Shown here piece after piece: positions 1-13,259 of a stretch of 64,000 bases of DNA. The notes below the pieces were generated by a model, which saw only the letters and a program-made list of their open reading frames with translations, did no database searches and was not told the DNA's origin. Numbering within the stretch: the first letter of the stretch is position 1; every line of letters starts with the position of its first letter. The position numbers and the translations under genes are program-made. This DNA comes from Diorhabda sublineata. Taxonomy: Eukaryota; Arthropoda; Insecta; Coleoptera; Chrysomelidae. The DNA lies in the NCBI RefSeq assembly GCF_026230105.1, contig NC_079480.1, positions 28,934,488-28,998,487 on the forward strand, in the 5' to 3' direction.

Positions 1-1974
1 ACCCAACGATGAAATACACTGACTTTACGATGTCCTAGACATACTGACCGATCTAAAAGCCAAACCAGTATAATGGCTGAACTAAATACAGAATGTCTGG
101 TAATATTGTGGCTTGACGAGCTTAGAATCATAACGAGTATAGGCACTCCTCTGAAAGACATAAGGAGGATCAAATTAGCAATGACCTAGTTCTTGACGAC
201 ATGGATAGAAACGGTAGAAAATAAAATTGAATGGAGTGATTTCATGTAAGCGACCGGAAGTCTCCCCAAGGTAATCGCGCACAAGTAAATCAAGTTAAAT
301 AAGTTACATGCAGCGTGGGTACCGAAAAATTCTTACAAACTGTGTTATCAATGAAAACATTATGGCAAAATAATAAAAACTTTCTCGAATGGGGTGTGAA
401 CATATACTCTTAGAGTAGTTTAGAACAATCGTGGAGACAACAATTTGTTTTTTCATTACGGTAGACCGTAGATTTCTTTAATATGTTTTGTACATAGTAA
501 AGTCTCAAAGCTAGGAAACAGCAAATTGTCAGGTACAAGTTACTTAGTAGACAGTTAATCCGCAGCTATGAAAGCTATCGCGAGTTGTCACTCTTTAGAT
601 GTTGATTATAATTTGTTTTCTTGTACCTATTCCATTTTTTGTTCTTGTAAATATTCATTTGGCCCTGCTAAATATTGTGAACATGGTCAAGGAATAGTTT
701 TTTCACGGGACTACGGAAAAAAACTGCAATACTAATCCCACCAATTACTAATAGTGTATTTTCACATTTTGTTATAACTGTTCATCCATCCGATATTTAT
801 TTGAAAATAATTCTAATAGAAAAAAGTCAAAAATCAAGACAAATTATTACAAACAAATAAATGTATAAACACACTGTATATGTTTCAATGTTATGAAACG
901 ATCCCTATTGACCAATAGTGGATATCGTTGAATTATTGATAGAAAATTTATCTTGTAGGCATCGAATTCATAACTTTCCGAACAATCCGAAAATTGCAGT
1001 TCGATAGATATCAAATTGGCTATTTTCTTGGTAGATATATATGTATCACAATTTAGTCTATTGGACTTTTATTAGAGACAGATAGCATTGATGATTGATT
1101 CTTCGATTCGCTTTCCTTTTAATACATATTAATGAGGGGTGTTTTGTGTGGAACATGTCTACGAAAAAGTAGGTTTAAAATTGAAATGACAAATTCTGAA
1201 TTTAAAAGTTTCTTGATTTCACAATGATTCTACAAAATTTATTATGCATCTATACATATATCTCCAACTACTTATTTTCATTGGTTTGTTATAGATTATC
1301 TTGTGGATAGTTTACTATATACGTACCTTATAGTTGAAAGATCTGTTGGAGATATTCATAATAAACACACGTTCATAATACCTCTCAGAATAATTCTATT
1401 CTAGATTTAGATCAATTTTTTTGCTATACTTTTTTTAAAGTTGCCATGGCTACTCAATGAAGATCGAAAAGTAGTTGATTTTTTTCCAGCAAACTTTCAA
1501 GAATGGCAAATGCAATGACTGACTTGCTGCAATTTTTGCTTTAAAACTGTACTCAAGAATATTTTGAGCATGAGATTCAAGAGTATATAATAATTAAACC
1601 AGTTCATTCTGGTGACATTTTTCATGTGCTATAAAGTGCCATACCTGTTGATCGGAGTAAAGAAGAAATAATATCAGAAAAGTAGAGATCAAATTCGGCA
1701 GAATTCTAGCGAAAAAACTGTACAACAAAATAAATATTCTTTCTTTATTTTCCTTCAGATAATTCAAACTATCTATGACTATATTTCTTGAACTGATGGG
1801 TTATTATAAAAAAGTCAACATTCACTTACACTTATTTGATTTATGCAGAAGTGTAAAAATTACTTCAATACATTTTATAAATGATTTGAATTGCTGAATA
1901 AGTGAAAGTTACGATTGGTAGACTAACAAAACATCCTTTTTCTGACCCTCGACTACAATTTGAAAGGGGAGACG
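1..1974. other. AT-rich non-coding, presumed BCL11 first intron
   Basis: No open frame with recognisable similarity is present on either strand. Positions 1-300 are slightly GC-richer and read like a very decayed coding fragment, but no motif could be named. Because the BCL11 start exon is missing, this is most simply part of the first intron. Confidence 0.4.
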
Positions 1975-2200
1975 TCCTTAAGAATTGACCGTCTGCGTCG
2001 TTATTTCAGCATTTGAAGGATAGTGAAAAGGATAAATAGCGATTGTCCGGTAGTGACCAATGATAGGTCTCCGTGCGTGTACCTTGCGCAGACCATTGGT
2101 CAATAAGGGTGTGGTCAGCAAAGGGTGAGAAGAATTACGTTTCGGTTGGATGGAAATGTATGAAATATCCCTTCGGACTTTCTTACAATACATTGTAACG
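1975..2200. promoter_or_regulatory. GC-richer island, candidate conserved non-coding element
   Basis: A block visibly richer in G and C than its flanks contains two opposed CCAAT-type motifs, ACCAATGAT near 2076 and ACCATTGGTC near 2091. A 71-codon frame on the - strand crosses it but matches no family I know. It is listed as a candidate regulatory island from composition and location in the BCL11 gene only. Confidence 0.3.
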
Positions 2201-2389
2201 TAATTTACATTAAGATAAAACCCGTTGTGGTAAGAAATAAAAATTATAAAACGTTGAATTTATTCAGAAATGACTGGGAATGAAATCATGTCCGTTTCTA
2301 TTGTATAATCACTATCTTACAATCCATCATTTTTTGCGTAAAACGTGCTTTCGTCTACATAATTTTGCATCTTAACGATATCGATTTCA

Positions 2390-2610
2390 GAAAACAGCTG
2401 CGAAGCATTAAGGGTTTCATCCACCCTCTGCCACCACCGGGTGTCCTAATGACACTCAACAAGCACTGTGACAAAACCCTTCCCCACCCCTCACCCCCTA
2501 ATAAAAGACCCTTTCACCATTAGCCATTGAACTACGGCGCGGTGTTTTTCAATTCATATTTTTAATTGCTGCTGGCTACGGGGATGTGATTTCCACGATT
2601 TTTACACGGT
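2390..2610. promoter_or_regulatory. GC-richer island, candidate conserved non-coding element
   Basis: The block contains CAGCTG (E-box) at its start, CCACCACCGGG, and a C-rich run with CCCCACCCC followed by AATAAAAG, CATTAGCC and TTTTTAATTG homeodomain-like words. It stands out from the AT-rich flanks about 1.9 kb before the first visible BCL11 exon. No coding frame is seen. A regulatory function is inferred from composition only. Confidence 0.35.
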
Positions 2611-4422
2611 GTGTCTATATTTAGAACAACACTGTCGGAACAAAACTTTTTATACCTTTATTATAATTTCTCCCTGTTCTTCTCCTTCTTATACTATAAT
2701 TTGAGTTTATATAAATTATATCGAGTTAACTTAAAGAGGAGTAATGAACAAATTAGTAATCAGCTTAGAAAGATTTTTTACGGCCTCTAATTTGTTGGTC
2801 ATGTATCGACAAAAACTTATTAAGCTGAAAACCAAAAAATATTGAGTGAATGTTAGACCCAGACGTAGGCTAACCTGGTCTTGGTGTATCAGTGTAATAA
2901 GTCCTTTTCGTTTTGGTCTTACAGAATCCAGTCTTGATCTTAGTTTTCTGTAAGTCTCCCACTTTTTTCGTAGATTTTTATTGAAGGCAATATTTCGAAC
3001 AGTTTTTCAAGTGATTCTTAGTAAATTAGAGATGAGGTTTGCACGATTAAACGATAAATTTTGAAATGTTCATCGAGTAATCCTAGAAAAACATTACAAG
3101 TTTTTTTTGAATTTGTCTATTTGATAATGAAACATTCTATGTATTTACAAAATTTGAAATGTGGAAATTTTGTCAACAACTTCACCTTCTCATGGGTGTA
3201 TTTATTTTCTTCGCTCCTATACGGGACATACTATACAAAATATAGACTTTTATTAACATTATAAACCTAAATATGTATTTCATTGTTCAGGACGGTAGAC
3301 CACAATAACAATAATAGGGCTTAAACCAATATTTTAATTAATATATCGATACTAATTCTTAATGAGCTTGAACTATTTTTGAAGCATATTTTTCCTTTTC
3401 ATTTCGATTAAACAATTTCGACCATACAATTGAGAGCTATATTTGAAAAATTGAAACTTGCGAAAAAACTCGTAAGTTCGTAAAAATCTTGCATGCTCGG
3501 TCTTGGTCTTGCGTAATTCTTGCAATACCAGATCTTGGTCAAGCCTACCTAAAGCTGATCTAGGCGTTCGTCAATTTTTTTCATTAAGATCAAGACCAAA
3601 AGCGTAAGACTCAGACCCTTCTTGCTTATCACTACCAAATAAACTACTCGATTGATAGAATAGATAGACACTTTTTGAATTGAATATTGATATGATACAA
3701 ACTATTGAGTAAACATTTCTATTATTATCGCACTTACTATAAAATTGTTCCCGAACAATTATAGATTTCTGCAGCTCTTGTACTTCCTCCCAAAATATTC
3801 TTCCACAGTTTTCTTTACATGGACGCACACTTTTTACCAGGTTATAATTCTGGTTTATTGAAATTTTTGCCTATCGTACATGTACAAGTTTATAGCAGAC
3901 ATTTCTAGTGTCCATATTTTTTCAATTGTGCTCAGCTCCGGATGATTTGTTCAATCTCATAGTCTATTTAAACTGATTTTTTCGATTCCAGTAATGCATA
4001 TCTATAATTGAGCTTCCGAACCATTTTTAATATTATAAAAAGCAAGTTAAAATAGTAAAACTTAAAATTGAAATACAATTTGACCGTGATATAACTTAAA
4101 GTATAATCCACTTATAGTCCGATTCTTCAAACCGAGTACTTACTAGGCAAACGTAAATATATATTCACTTTCACTTGTTTAAGTCATTGCTGGTGAGAAA
4201 ATACCTCTACAAAATTCTTGCTCCATTTTTTTCCATTCTCTATTCACACCAACTTGCATAATTTTTATCCTCATTACTAAAATATCTGATGTTAGCGCAC
4301 GTTAGAAAACTTGAGAATCAACCAAATTGAAAGACTGTGAGTTTATTTTATATTTAATTACTTTTACAATCAGTGAATTGTGTACAAATTGCAAGCTTTA
4401 CTTGTAATTTTTTTTGTGTTAG
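2611..4422. other. AT-rich intron with clustered CTTGGTCTTG words
   Basis: No gene is seen. Between about 2855 and 3600 the words GGTCTTGG, GGTCTTAC, GGTCTTGGTCTTG and the inverse AAGATCAAGACC recur near both ends, with TAGGCT near 2870 and AGCCTA near 3540 in inverse orientation. This could be a degenerate inverted-repeat MITE of about 750 bp, but the arms match poorly. Confidence 0.25.
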
Positions 4423-4662
4423 CAGATGCAGATGGAGTAGAAGGGGATCCACATCAAGACATTCTAACTTGCGGTATTTGTCAAAAACCGTTCGCCCTCT
4501 CAGACATCGTCCGGTTCATCCAGCACAAAGTTACATCCTGCAACAAAGAGAATTTCGGTCAATGTTTTACCAGCAACGAAAAAGAAAGAGATGGGGACGA
4601 TGGAAATTTACCATTATCTAGTATTAATACCAGGAGACCAAGCATATCAGCACCAATATCCG
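4423..4662 (+). CDS. Bcl11: BCL11-family zinc-finger repressor, exon with N-terminal C2HC finger
   Basis: This is an internal coding exon read in the frame of codon 4425. It encodes the N-terminal C2HC finger of BCL11 proteins: motif LTCGICQKPFALSDI, with Cys codons at 4470 and 4479, His at 4524 and Cys at 4539. Human BCL11A has the same finger (DLLTCGQCQMNFPLGDI), which mediates self-association. The exon is preceded by a T-rich tract ending TTAG/CAG and followed by a canonical donor, G|GTGAGT at 4663, leaving phase 1. The acceptor is ambiguous, because TAG, CAG and ATGCAG are all in the same phase (4422, 4425, 4431). The apparent ATG-less extension upstream is intron. The exon carrying the start codon must lie upstream; no MSRRKQ-like coding stretch was found in 1-4420. 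Confidence 0.87.
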
Positions 4663-5772
4663 GTGAGTTTGTATTATTTGTTTGTATTTGTAGCGTTGTG
4701 ATAGTTTTTTGATATTAGCATCATTAGTTTCTTTCCTCTTATTTAATTATGGTATAAGGTACATTATGAATTACATCAAACTAATCAAGCATCAACATTT
4801 AATTTTATTAAAACATACAAAAGCTTGATTTTGAGCCCCTTATTTTCAATATTCCTCATTTTTTTAGGAATACTAGATTTTTAATAAATAAAAATAGATA
4901 AAATCGTCAGTTTTTTATATTTGGTGAAATAAGGAAAATTGAATTTGAGATCTGGTTTTGGCTTTGGTACAGGGATATTACCTCCGGAGGGTTGAGGTTT
5001 GGATGTTTTTTAGGACGGGGATTGTATCCGCATGCATGTGTTTGCTTGTTGTCTGTTACAAGTGAAATTGGAAATTCAATGAAAAAAATGTTTGGCTTGA
5101 ACGAAGCATTGTTAAGCAAGGCAAAGTAGATAAAATGGTGGAAGTCGCAGGAAACCTTTAACAACAACTATTGGAAAGATTAGGCTGGAATTTGGATTTT
5201 CGTTGGTAGTTGTTGGTAAGCCGTTGTTAGCAGCCGGAAGGGGAATAGGAAAATTTTTTCTTAGGTTCATATCAATATTGACATAAATTTTGTCTGGGGC
5301 AGAACTAACTGCTTTATTGTCAGTCTCTGAGAATAGACTGTATGCAAGAGTGATTGGGTAGGATGCAGTGAACATTTGCTCTAAATGAAACGTCGGATTA
5401 ATGAGGTAAAAAAATCCCACCCGTTCTGAGAATATGTTTCATCATCATAATTAAATTAGAAATTATCTTGAAAATCTCGAAGTGTTAATCAGTTATCCTC
5501 TGTTGCTTTTTATTATTTGGACACTTATCCAATGCTTTTAAAAAGCTAAGATATCGATACACAGGATAAAAATGTCCCTTGATTCCTGCCGTATATATTT
5601 TGAAGCTTCAATTCCATTCATTATTTGTTAGATATTCTTGTACCAAAATAAATAATTGAACAGAATATGAATTTTTTAAATCTTATACCAATGCTATATC
5701 TCGGATTAGTTCATAATTGAATTGAAAAATGAGTTGAATCGTTTTATTATCTATTTCTTCATCTCTATTCAG
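4663..5772 (+). other. BCL11 intron between the C2HC exon and linker exon
   Basis: The intron is defined by GTGAGT at 4663 and TTCAG at 5772. On the - strand two open frames at 4907-5167 and 5112-5420 (86 and 102 codons, different frames) form a moderately coding-like stretch with Pro/Asn-rich composition. I do not recognise the protein. It may be a decayed transposon ORF. Confidence 0.5.
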
Positions 5773-6039
5773 GTAAAAAGGCAACAGGAAATCGGATCCA
5801 TACACCTCCACCTGCCTCTCCAAGACTTCCAGCACCTGGTGATCTATGCGTCGATGGAGCTGCTTCATCTACGCCGAAACGGAGAGCTCCCTCACCGTTG
5901 ACTAGTTCAAGTCCTGAGGAAGATATAAAACCTCTTATTAAACAAGAAAAAATGGATAATACCACCTCTTCTGAAGATAATAGTTGTAAAAGGTCCAGGA
6001 TAGAAGTAGCTGATGCTGAATCTAATACAACGCATAGTG
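5773..6039 (+). CDS. Bcl11: BCL11-family repressor, linker exon
   Basis: The exon starts after TATTCAG at 5772 and ends at the donor G|GTAAGT (6040). At 267 bp it keeps phase 1 on both sides, so its codons join the C2HC-finger exon to the large terminal exon. The 89 residues are low-complexity, rich in Ser, Thr and Pro, with a basic patch TPKRRAPSP and a consensus SUMO-acceptor motif IKQE (Lys codon 5940). No finger lies here, matching the disordered segment between the first two fingers in vertebrate BCL11A. A sequence over the same stretch on the other strand is a shadow. The exon is about 1.1 kb downstream of the previous one and 21.3 kb from the next. Confidence 0.86.
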
Positions 6040-9000
6040 GTAAGTAATTCATCGAATATTTCAATGCACTTGACTGTTTATTACCTCGCAAATTAGGCCT
6101 TTAGATCTCATGAGGAATAGTGTGAAATGCATCCATGATTGCAAACAATTCCAAAATGAACATACTATGTTACATTAAATAACGAAACTTTTGTTATAAG
6201 TATGAGTCTTTTTGTAATTTTTTCAAAAATTTCCATTATTTTTGCAACAAAATTCCCGAGGAAAACATTTGTAGCGATTCTATTATTACTATAAATATTA
6301 GGATTATTCTGTTATTTAGGAATATTATCTTGACTCAGGTCTTGGTTGTTAATTAACGATAGATTTTGTGATCTAATTTTAGGAAAATTATCTCTTTCTC
6401 TCTGGTTGTACGAACTTGGTTATAGCGTAATTTAAGGTTATAAGATAGCGTTATTTCGTATATACTATACTTTTTTTGAGACTCCAGTTCGTTTTAATTC
6501 ATGCTAGGAAACTCTCAACTGAAATTCATTAACATCATCCATGGCTATGATACTGTTTAGATTAATTTTCCATCCGATACATGGAAAGACATCGATGTTC
6601 AGCTCCGATTTATCGAAACGAGTAGACCCTCCATTAGTCAACTATGTCATATTGCATATCGTTGTTATTAATTTTTATATCATCGATCTATATATTCTCA
6701 CAGTTTATTCCAGCTTTCGCATTTTGAAATAAATTTGTTCATAATCGGAAATGTTCTTAAATTATTGTTCACTAGTTTCTGAAATAAGCACGAAACGAGT
6801 TTCTATTTACCCAAGCCTTATGTAATATGTTATTAAACACGTTCAGGGCAAAGGTTTCACGTAATTGAAGGTTCAAATTTTCAATTACCAGAACCGTTAG
6901 TCGTATTTAACACATCAGTTGTTTATCTATTTCCATATTTATAACCCACGCATGGGTATCGACATTTTTAACATAAATCCTTGATTGAATTGATGCGTTC
7001 GACCAATTTGTGATAATTTGAAAATGTTCTAAGACGCTAAATCCGCAATTTGTGAAAACCGTTACTTCGTAAGATTTACAGGTAATATGAAGTTCGGACA
7101 TTTTTGCAATAATTTGAAAACTGAAATTTATAGGTATATTCATATTTGACTTGGATGAGGTGGACTTGAGCTAAAAATTCAATTAATAATTTCACTAAAA
7201 CTCATTATGTACCTTTCACGTTAGTCGATTTTAATTGTAACAAACAATTTTAGATATTCCTGATTTATTTTACATTTTCTCTGGGTTTTGTTATCTGATA
7301 AATTCAAATCATTTCAAGTTCAAGTGAATTGATGCAGACAATACTGTATTGTCCTCTGTTTTTGATAATATTGTGGTGACCGATACCTGACCCAGGAAAT
7401 TCCAAGTTATCTACTTTTTGTAATTCCAAGTCATCTTTCTTTTATAACCTTCTTAATGTCCTGATAGCATATGATTAACGCAATCCTCTCCGATATACCT
7501 AGTAAACGTTTTAGGAAAAACCAACACATTACACGAAACGTTTTGAATCGAAGAGAAATTCATTCTTCTCGGGACAGTGAAGGATCAGTCTTCGAAAGCC
7601 AGTCCTAGAGCTTTGCACGCATGACTTAGTTTGGTGGTACTCTTTGGGTATATTTTTATGTATATTGTTTTTTTCTGGTATTTATGTATAAATAGTAAGT
7701 TCAAGTTGTTCAATTTCTCAATATTTTCTCAAATTCTGGCGGATTGAGTCAGTTTTGTTTGTATTCTAATTGTTGTTTATTTTGAATTATTGCTTCTTTT
7801 TTGTTTTGTTTTATCTATAGTTTGGCTACTTCTTGTTTTATTGTTGTTTCAAGTACTTCTAGATACCTCGAACTCATTTACTTCAACTTTCTCTTTGTTC
7901 CTTTCTCGCTTTTTGTTATTTTCAATTGGCTTTACATTCATTTTCAGTTGATTTTGTCCTTTGTTATTGCTGTCTTCAAATTCTTATCTTTGCTTATCAA
8001 TTGCTTAACAATATTTTCTTTGATTGCACTCATTCATCTCACTAGTTTCTCGTTATTTCAAGATAATATCGACTTGGGTTCATCTAGTTATTATGAGTTT
8101 CAGTAGTTTTTAGTAAATTTTTTCCCTTTTCTGCTGATCCATGGATTTCGGCTATTTTTTTTGTTAGTCTGGTTTATATTGCTTACTCGATTTAACCTGT
8201 TCTCCTCTCCGAATCGTCTCTACTTAGTTTTCTTTATATGATTCCTCCAAAAATTTCTGATATTTCAGTTCCCTTCTTTTGTCTTTGAATTCTAATTTAA
8301 GTTGATTTTTATATATTATGGCAGTTAAGTACACCATTCCTTTGTTTTTTTGCAAAATTCTGAGGTGTATCAGTTGGAATTGGAGATTTTTATGACATAA
8401 ATTATACCAAATTTCCTACCTTCCTAAAAAATCTGAATATCAATCTCTTGAAAAATTTTTACAGTAATCAGCCATCTTTTGCTTTTAACCATAAATAATA
8501 GTTTACACTGGTCCTGAATCAATCATTCAAATGTATTTTAGATATTTTTTGTTCACTTCAATCGTTTTGTATCCATTCCTGTTGATATCATTCTGTTATA
8601 TTTTCTAAATTCTAAGATGGTTTTGTTCATTTTATATGTTATCAATTGGTCCCAATTCTTGCAAGATTATTCTATTTTTCAGCTCTTGTAATTTATAAGG
8701 AATTATTTTTGATAATATTATATATTTTCACTAATTCCTATTGGGCTTATTTTGGTTTCTATCATTCTCATGGTCGATTCAATTAGTGAAGCTTAAACGC
8801 AATTTTTACCAGTTGAGTTATTTTGACTTACCTTATCGAGTTTTTGTTTGTAATTATTTTAAATTGACTATAACCTTTCAGTTATTTCACATATATATAC
8901 ACATAAATATATACTTTAGTATACCGACCTGGATATAACATCAGTTTTTTATTTCCTTCTCGTTTTCACATAGTTTATTAAACCTTTATTGATTAGATAG

Positions 9001-9239
9001 ATTTTGGTCGTTTTCATCATCTTCACTCTTTTATTTTATACATTGTTCAATTATACTTGATCATTTATTTGTCAAATCTGTTGATTTCAGTGGCTTGGAA
9101 TATTACAATTGATAACATTCAATTTTTTGTATCAATTAGTCTTTGATAGACGAGTTCATTTTTCAAGTATACGTAACACATTGTCCGGTATAATTGGTAC
9201 TAATTTTGAACATTAACAAATAGTAATCTCAAAATAGGG
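6040..9239 (+). other. 5' part of the 21.3-kb BCL11 intron; long T-rich stretch
   Basis: The intron starts with GTAAGT. Positions about 7640-9080 are strongly T-rich on the + strand (A-rich on the - strand) over 1.4 kb, the composition typical of an eroded LINE ORF lying on the - strand, but no reverse-transcriptase motif survives. Nothing else is recognisable. Confidence 0.4.
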
Positions 9240-9289
9240 ATGAAGTGTACCCCTTGATAATTAATTATTCAAAATCAACCCTTCAGCTA

Positions 9290-9500
9290 TCTTGTCCACG
9301 AGCCAAATAACAAAAAAAGAGGATCAGCTCGCGCGCGACCAAACGAGATGCACAGATTATAAAACATTAAGAACCGGTATTGCGTTTGGCTGAAATATAA
9401 AGCCGATACCTGTAAACGAAGACCCTTCCTGACCTATTAATCAGTTTAATGTGATGCATTATCATTTTTTTGTCGCCCGGAGGTAACTAACTACGCGACT
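9290..9500. promoter_or_regulatory. GC-richer intronic island, candidate enhancer
   Basis: The block includes CTCGCGCGCGACC, AACCGGTATTGCG, CCTATTAATCAG and GTCGCCCGGAGG inside very AT-rich intron. No ORF is present. Composition and position in the BCL11 intron suggest a conserved non-coding element; this is inference. Confidence 0.33.
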
Positions 9501-12500
9501 ATCGCGTGCTTTTATAAAGCAAGTTGTTTTTTTTTATCGGAAGTCTTAAGTAGTAGTGAGGAGAATTCGTTTTGTTGCTGAACAAAAAATAACTTCTTAT
9601 TTCGACATCTGTCGATTGTTTTATGAACAATTGTGAATAATTCATCATGTCATTAGGTACTACGTTTTTTAGATTGGAAGATAAACTCTCTGTTTTTATA
9701 TTTATCAAGTATAGGCAAATCTTCACTGGGTATAATCAGAAATATTTTATTGAAAGGAAAATAAAAAGGGTAAAGTAACTCTTCAATCGATATTCTTCAA
9801 AATGTTTTCTTTGATTAGCAATGCACCTATCTTATCAAAGAATCCTTCATTGGAAGCTTTTCTAAAAGACTTCTTTCGGAATATTCTTTATCTGGTCTGT
9901 TAATCCTTTCATTTTAGCATATGTTTCATTTTTGGAAAAATTCAATTATTAGCTTTCATAGCAGGATAAAAACATTGACGACTACAGTTCTATTTTGACT
10001 GACAGGCCAAGGTTTTTCATATCCATCTACCATCCACAGTAGATTGTTTCAACTCCCGATACAGTTTTGGTTATAAATTCCGAATCTGCATGATGTAATC
10101 TATAGAAATCAAAACGTTCAGTCAAAAGTAAAAAAGTTGGCACAACTAATGTATTAGAATGCTTAGCCGTAGCTCAAGAATTCAAATTCTTCATTAAACT
10201 CACGAATATTCAATCGCCTGTTTGAACAATATGGTACATATCCATTGGTGTTGAAAATATAAGGATTTTCCGACTGTTCTTTGATCTGAATTTACTAATT
10301 TTTATTTTTAGATCCCTAATACACATTTTATTTTGATACTATGCGTTGCTGGACCTGTAGGATTTCGGCAGAATTCCGTAAAGTAGGGACAATTCAGATA
10401 TCAGAAAAGATTTTGAGAAAGTATTTTTCACTTACTCAGATCAAAGAGATGTTGAACACGTCCGATTTAATCTTATTTCACACATATGTATATGTATACA
10501 ATTATGCATGAAATACTATTCAATTAAAAAAATATGTAAATATTGAAACATGATAATAAATCATTGGTTTTTCAAAAATTATAAGCCTTTTTAGTCTTTG
10601 TTTGAATCGTAAAAAAACCTTCCGAAGTGTAATAAGGCTATAGGGACCTTTTAATGAAAATATTCACGGAAAAATCTTGATACAAAATTTGTACTTACAG
10701 CTTCTACTTACATAAGAGTTGTGAGACAATTTCCGTCAATAATCACTTTATTAAACTTCTTTCTATATTTCTCAGAACTAATGTATTTGTTATGTTACCA
10801 AGAGGTACTGAACACACTATTTACACTACCACTACACCAACTCTCACAATTGAATTGTCTGATCACGTGAACAGTTTAACTTCAGTCTCTGAAGACGATA
10901 ACTTGGTCAAAGAAACACGTAGACAGTGTAATTGTGACTGTGATAATGTAAACAGTATGTTCAGTAAGAATATGATCATGAGGCGTTTCTTGAGTCAGCT
11001 TTCGATATTGATCAGGGCTTATGATGTCTCATAAATTCGAAAATATTGATTAGTTTCTAAAACGATGAATGGTAAAGAAGAGCCTTTTCACCCCACACTT
11101 TGTTTCTGGTTGAGACTAAATTCATTCTTAGGACTGGGACTGTATAAAAATAATGCAGAAACCTTGATAATGTCCCTTGAATCCTGTTGAAAATTATGAG
11201 AAATTCTTCGGGTTACATTTTTCACTGTACTTTGGAATGTTAGATTATTATACAAATTTCTAATCTTTGAAATTGTGTACTGATGAAAATTGAAAAGCGA
11301 CTACAGTACTTCCAAGAATGGAATATATTCAGTACAGTACAACAGCTCACTAAATTAAGATAATGCCCATACTCCACTAAATGAATAAGTTATTTGGTAT
11401 AAACTTGATTGCAGAAATATACGCCAGATCTATTTAACTCTTCTTCAATTAGAAACGTACATATAGAACTGCTTTGACGATTTCGTCAGATGTATAGATT
11501 GAAATGCCATTACTGGCAAAATATTTGAGTATTGAGATTTCTTGAACACCGTATGTTATGTCCAACGTGAAGTCTAATGTTAAACCAATGTATTCATATT
11601 CTTCAACTTCAACGTTTAGAAATATGAGATGTTATATCGGAATCTCAATGTTTCAAATGTTCCTTTATGGCAATGTAATAAATTTGGGGATCATTTGTAA
11701 TTAACTTTGAGACCTAGTTCTGAATCCATCCCTGTACGTACCACTTTTAAATCGACTATATTGGCAACTTCTTGAAAGATTCTAATATTTAGTAAGCTTC
11801 TATTTTTTAACTTCAAGTTAATATCAATACGATATTCCCTGCAAACACGATTTCTCGCTGTAGTAGCAGACCATGAAGTTGAAACTGGTTCAAACTTGTT
11901 ACTGTTCATACCAAGATACATGTATGAGTGCATGAAACATATGACTTAGTTTTTAATCGACAATAAAATAAGTTTACTGGCTTCAATTGAAGCAAATATT
12001 AATAAAATCTACCAATTTGTTTATTTATCTAAAACTTATTTCTGTACTGAAATCAGTGAATTGAAAACATTAACCTGTTCCTTTATCTAGATACTCTGAA
12101 ACCATATTCATTCAGAACTGTTTTAGAGCATATGTACCATGTGTCAAAAGCAACGTCTACTTAACCCTTGCAATTCACTACCCTCTGTAAGTTTTATCTA
12201 ATAGAACCGCTGAAGCGTGATAAAAAATTTTAAAATTCTTTATTCATATGGGGGTTGATATTGACGGTCATCTCTTCAGAACATGTGTGACTCCACAGGG
12301 ATCAAAAGACAAAAGATTATGTAATTCGTAAAATGGACAATACTTTTTTTAAAGACCATAGTTTCTTCTCAATTGTCTTCCGATTTAATGCGTTTGAGTC
12401 GTATATTCTAATTTCCTGGTATTGCTACTCACTATTTTGGAACCAATGGTAACTAATGCATTCTTGTAATAAACTAATTACGCAAATCAAAAGGGTGTTT

Positions 12501-13259
12501 CTAATTTATAAAATTTATATTTTATTCAATATTGTTCAATATTGTTCAATATTGTCTCGACTTTTCCATGATTCATCTATCAAAAAAAATAACTTTCTAC
12601 AAATGATGATGAGGAATTAATATAAAACACAAAAATAAAAAGGATGAACAGTTGTTGATATTCATGGTCAATAATAGAGAACAAATAAGATTGTTACAGC
12701 TCTATTACACATCACAAGAAAAAGTAAGGGATAATTTTAGACGTTATTATGAAACGTATAGTTAAGAACCTATAAAAGAAATTTTAACTCCAGAGTAAAA
12801 TAACTCGATACAGAAAGGTGGTTTGAGGCGTGGACAGGAGACATAAAAACTCAAAAACGCAACAACCAGAAAAAATAAACAAGTAATGAATTAATCGGTA
12901 TGGGCATAAATTTCAGACAGAAGAATTGATACAGGAGGGAAACAGCATTGTATAACAAAAGTAGAGACGAAGTGAGAAATGTTCAAACCAAATAAAGTAA
13001 CTGGTGGTATAAAAAAAATTGAGAAAATTCATAAAAATGGAAAAAGACTGAAATTGTAAAAAATTGCTGAATTATTAATTATCACAGTTATTTCAAATAC
13101 TCACAGTTATTGATTGGATCCTTAGATTTTCTGGAAAGTATTTTCTTCTTCATATTATAGACATCATCCTGTAATTTTTGAGTCAACTTTATTGCGATAG
13201 AGAGGTTCATTTCTTCACTTTTTTGGAGGTCTATTGAATGCGGAAAACGTAATTTTATC
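9501..13259. other. BCL11 intron, no recognised gene
   Basis: AT-rich sequence. A short + strand frame at 10792-11034 (80 codons, with CNCDCDN) has no recognisable relative and no convincing splice signals. A 10-bp tandem unit, ATTGTTCAAT, is repeated about three times at 12524-12555. Positions 12600-13060 are A-rich on the + strand, and a 63-codon - strand frame lies at 13088-13279. I cannot assign either. Confidence 0.4.

Noticed and set aside
1156..1175. ATG followed by TCTACGAAAAAG as the missing BCL11 start exon
   Set aside because: A stop codon follows directly and no donor site keeps the MSRRKQ-like peptide; the start exon is more likely outside the window.
4373..4621. 82-codon frame overlapping the C2HC exon
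   Set aside because: Wrong frame; the C2HC ligands and splice phase belong to the other frame.
7801..8106. 101-codon hydrophobic + strand frame as a membrane protein
   Set aside because: It is a product of a T-rich tract; Phe, Leu and Ile dominate as expected by composition, and there is no supporting signal.
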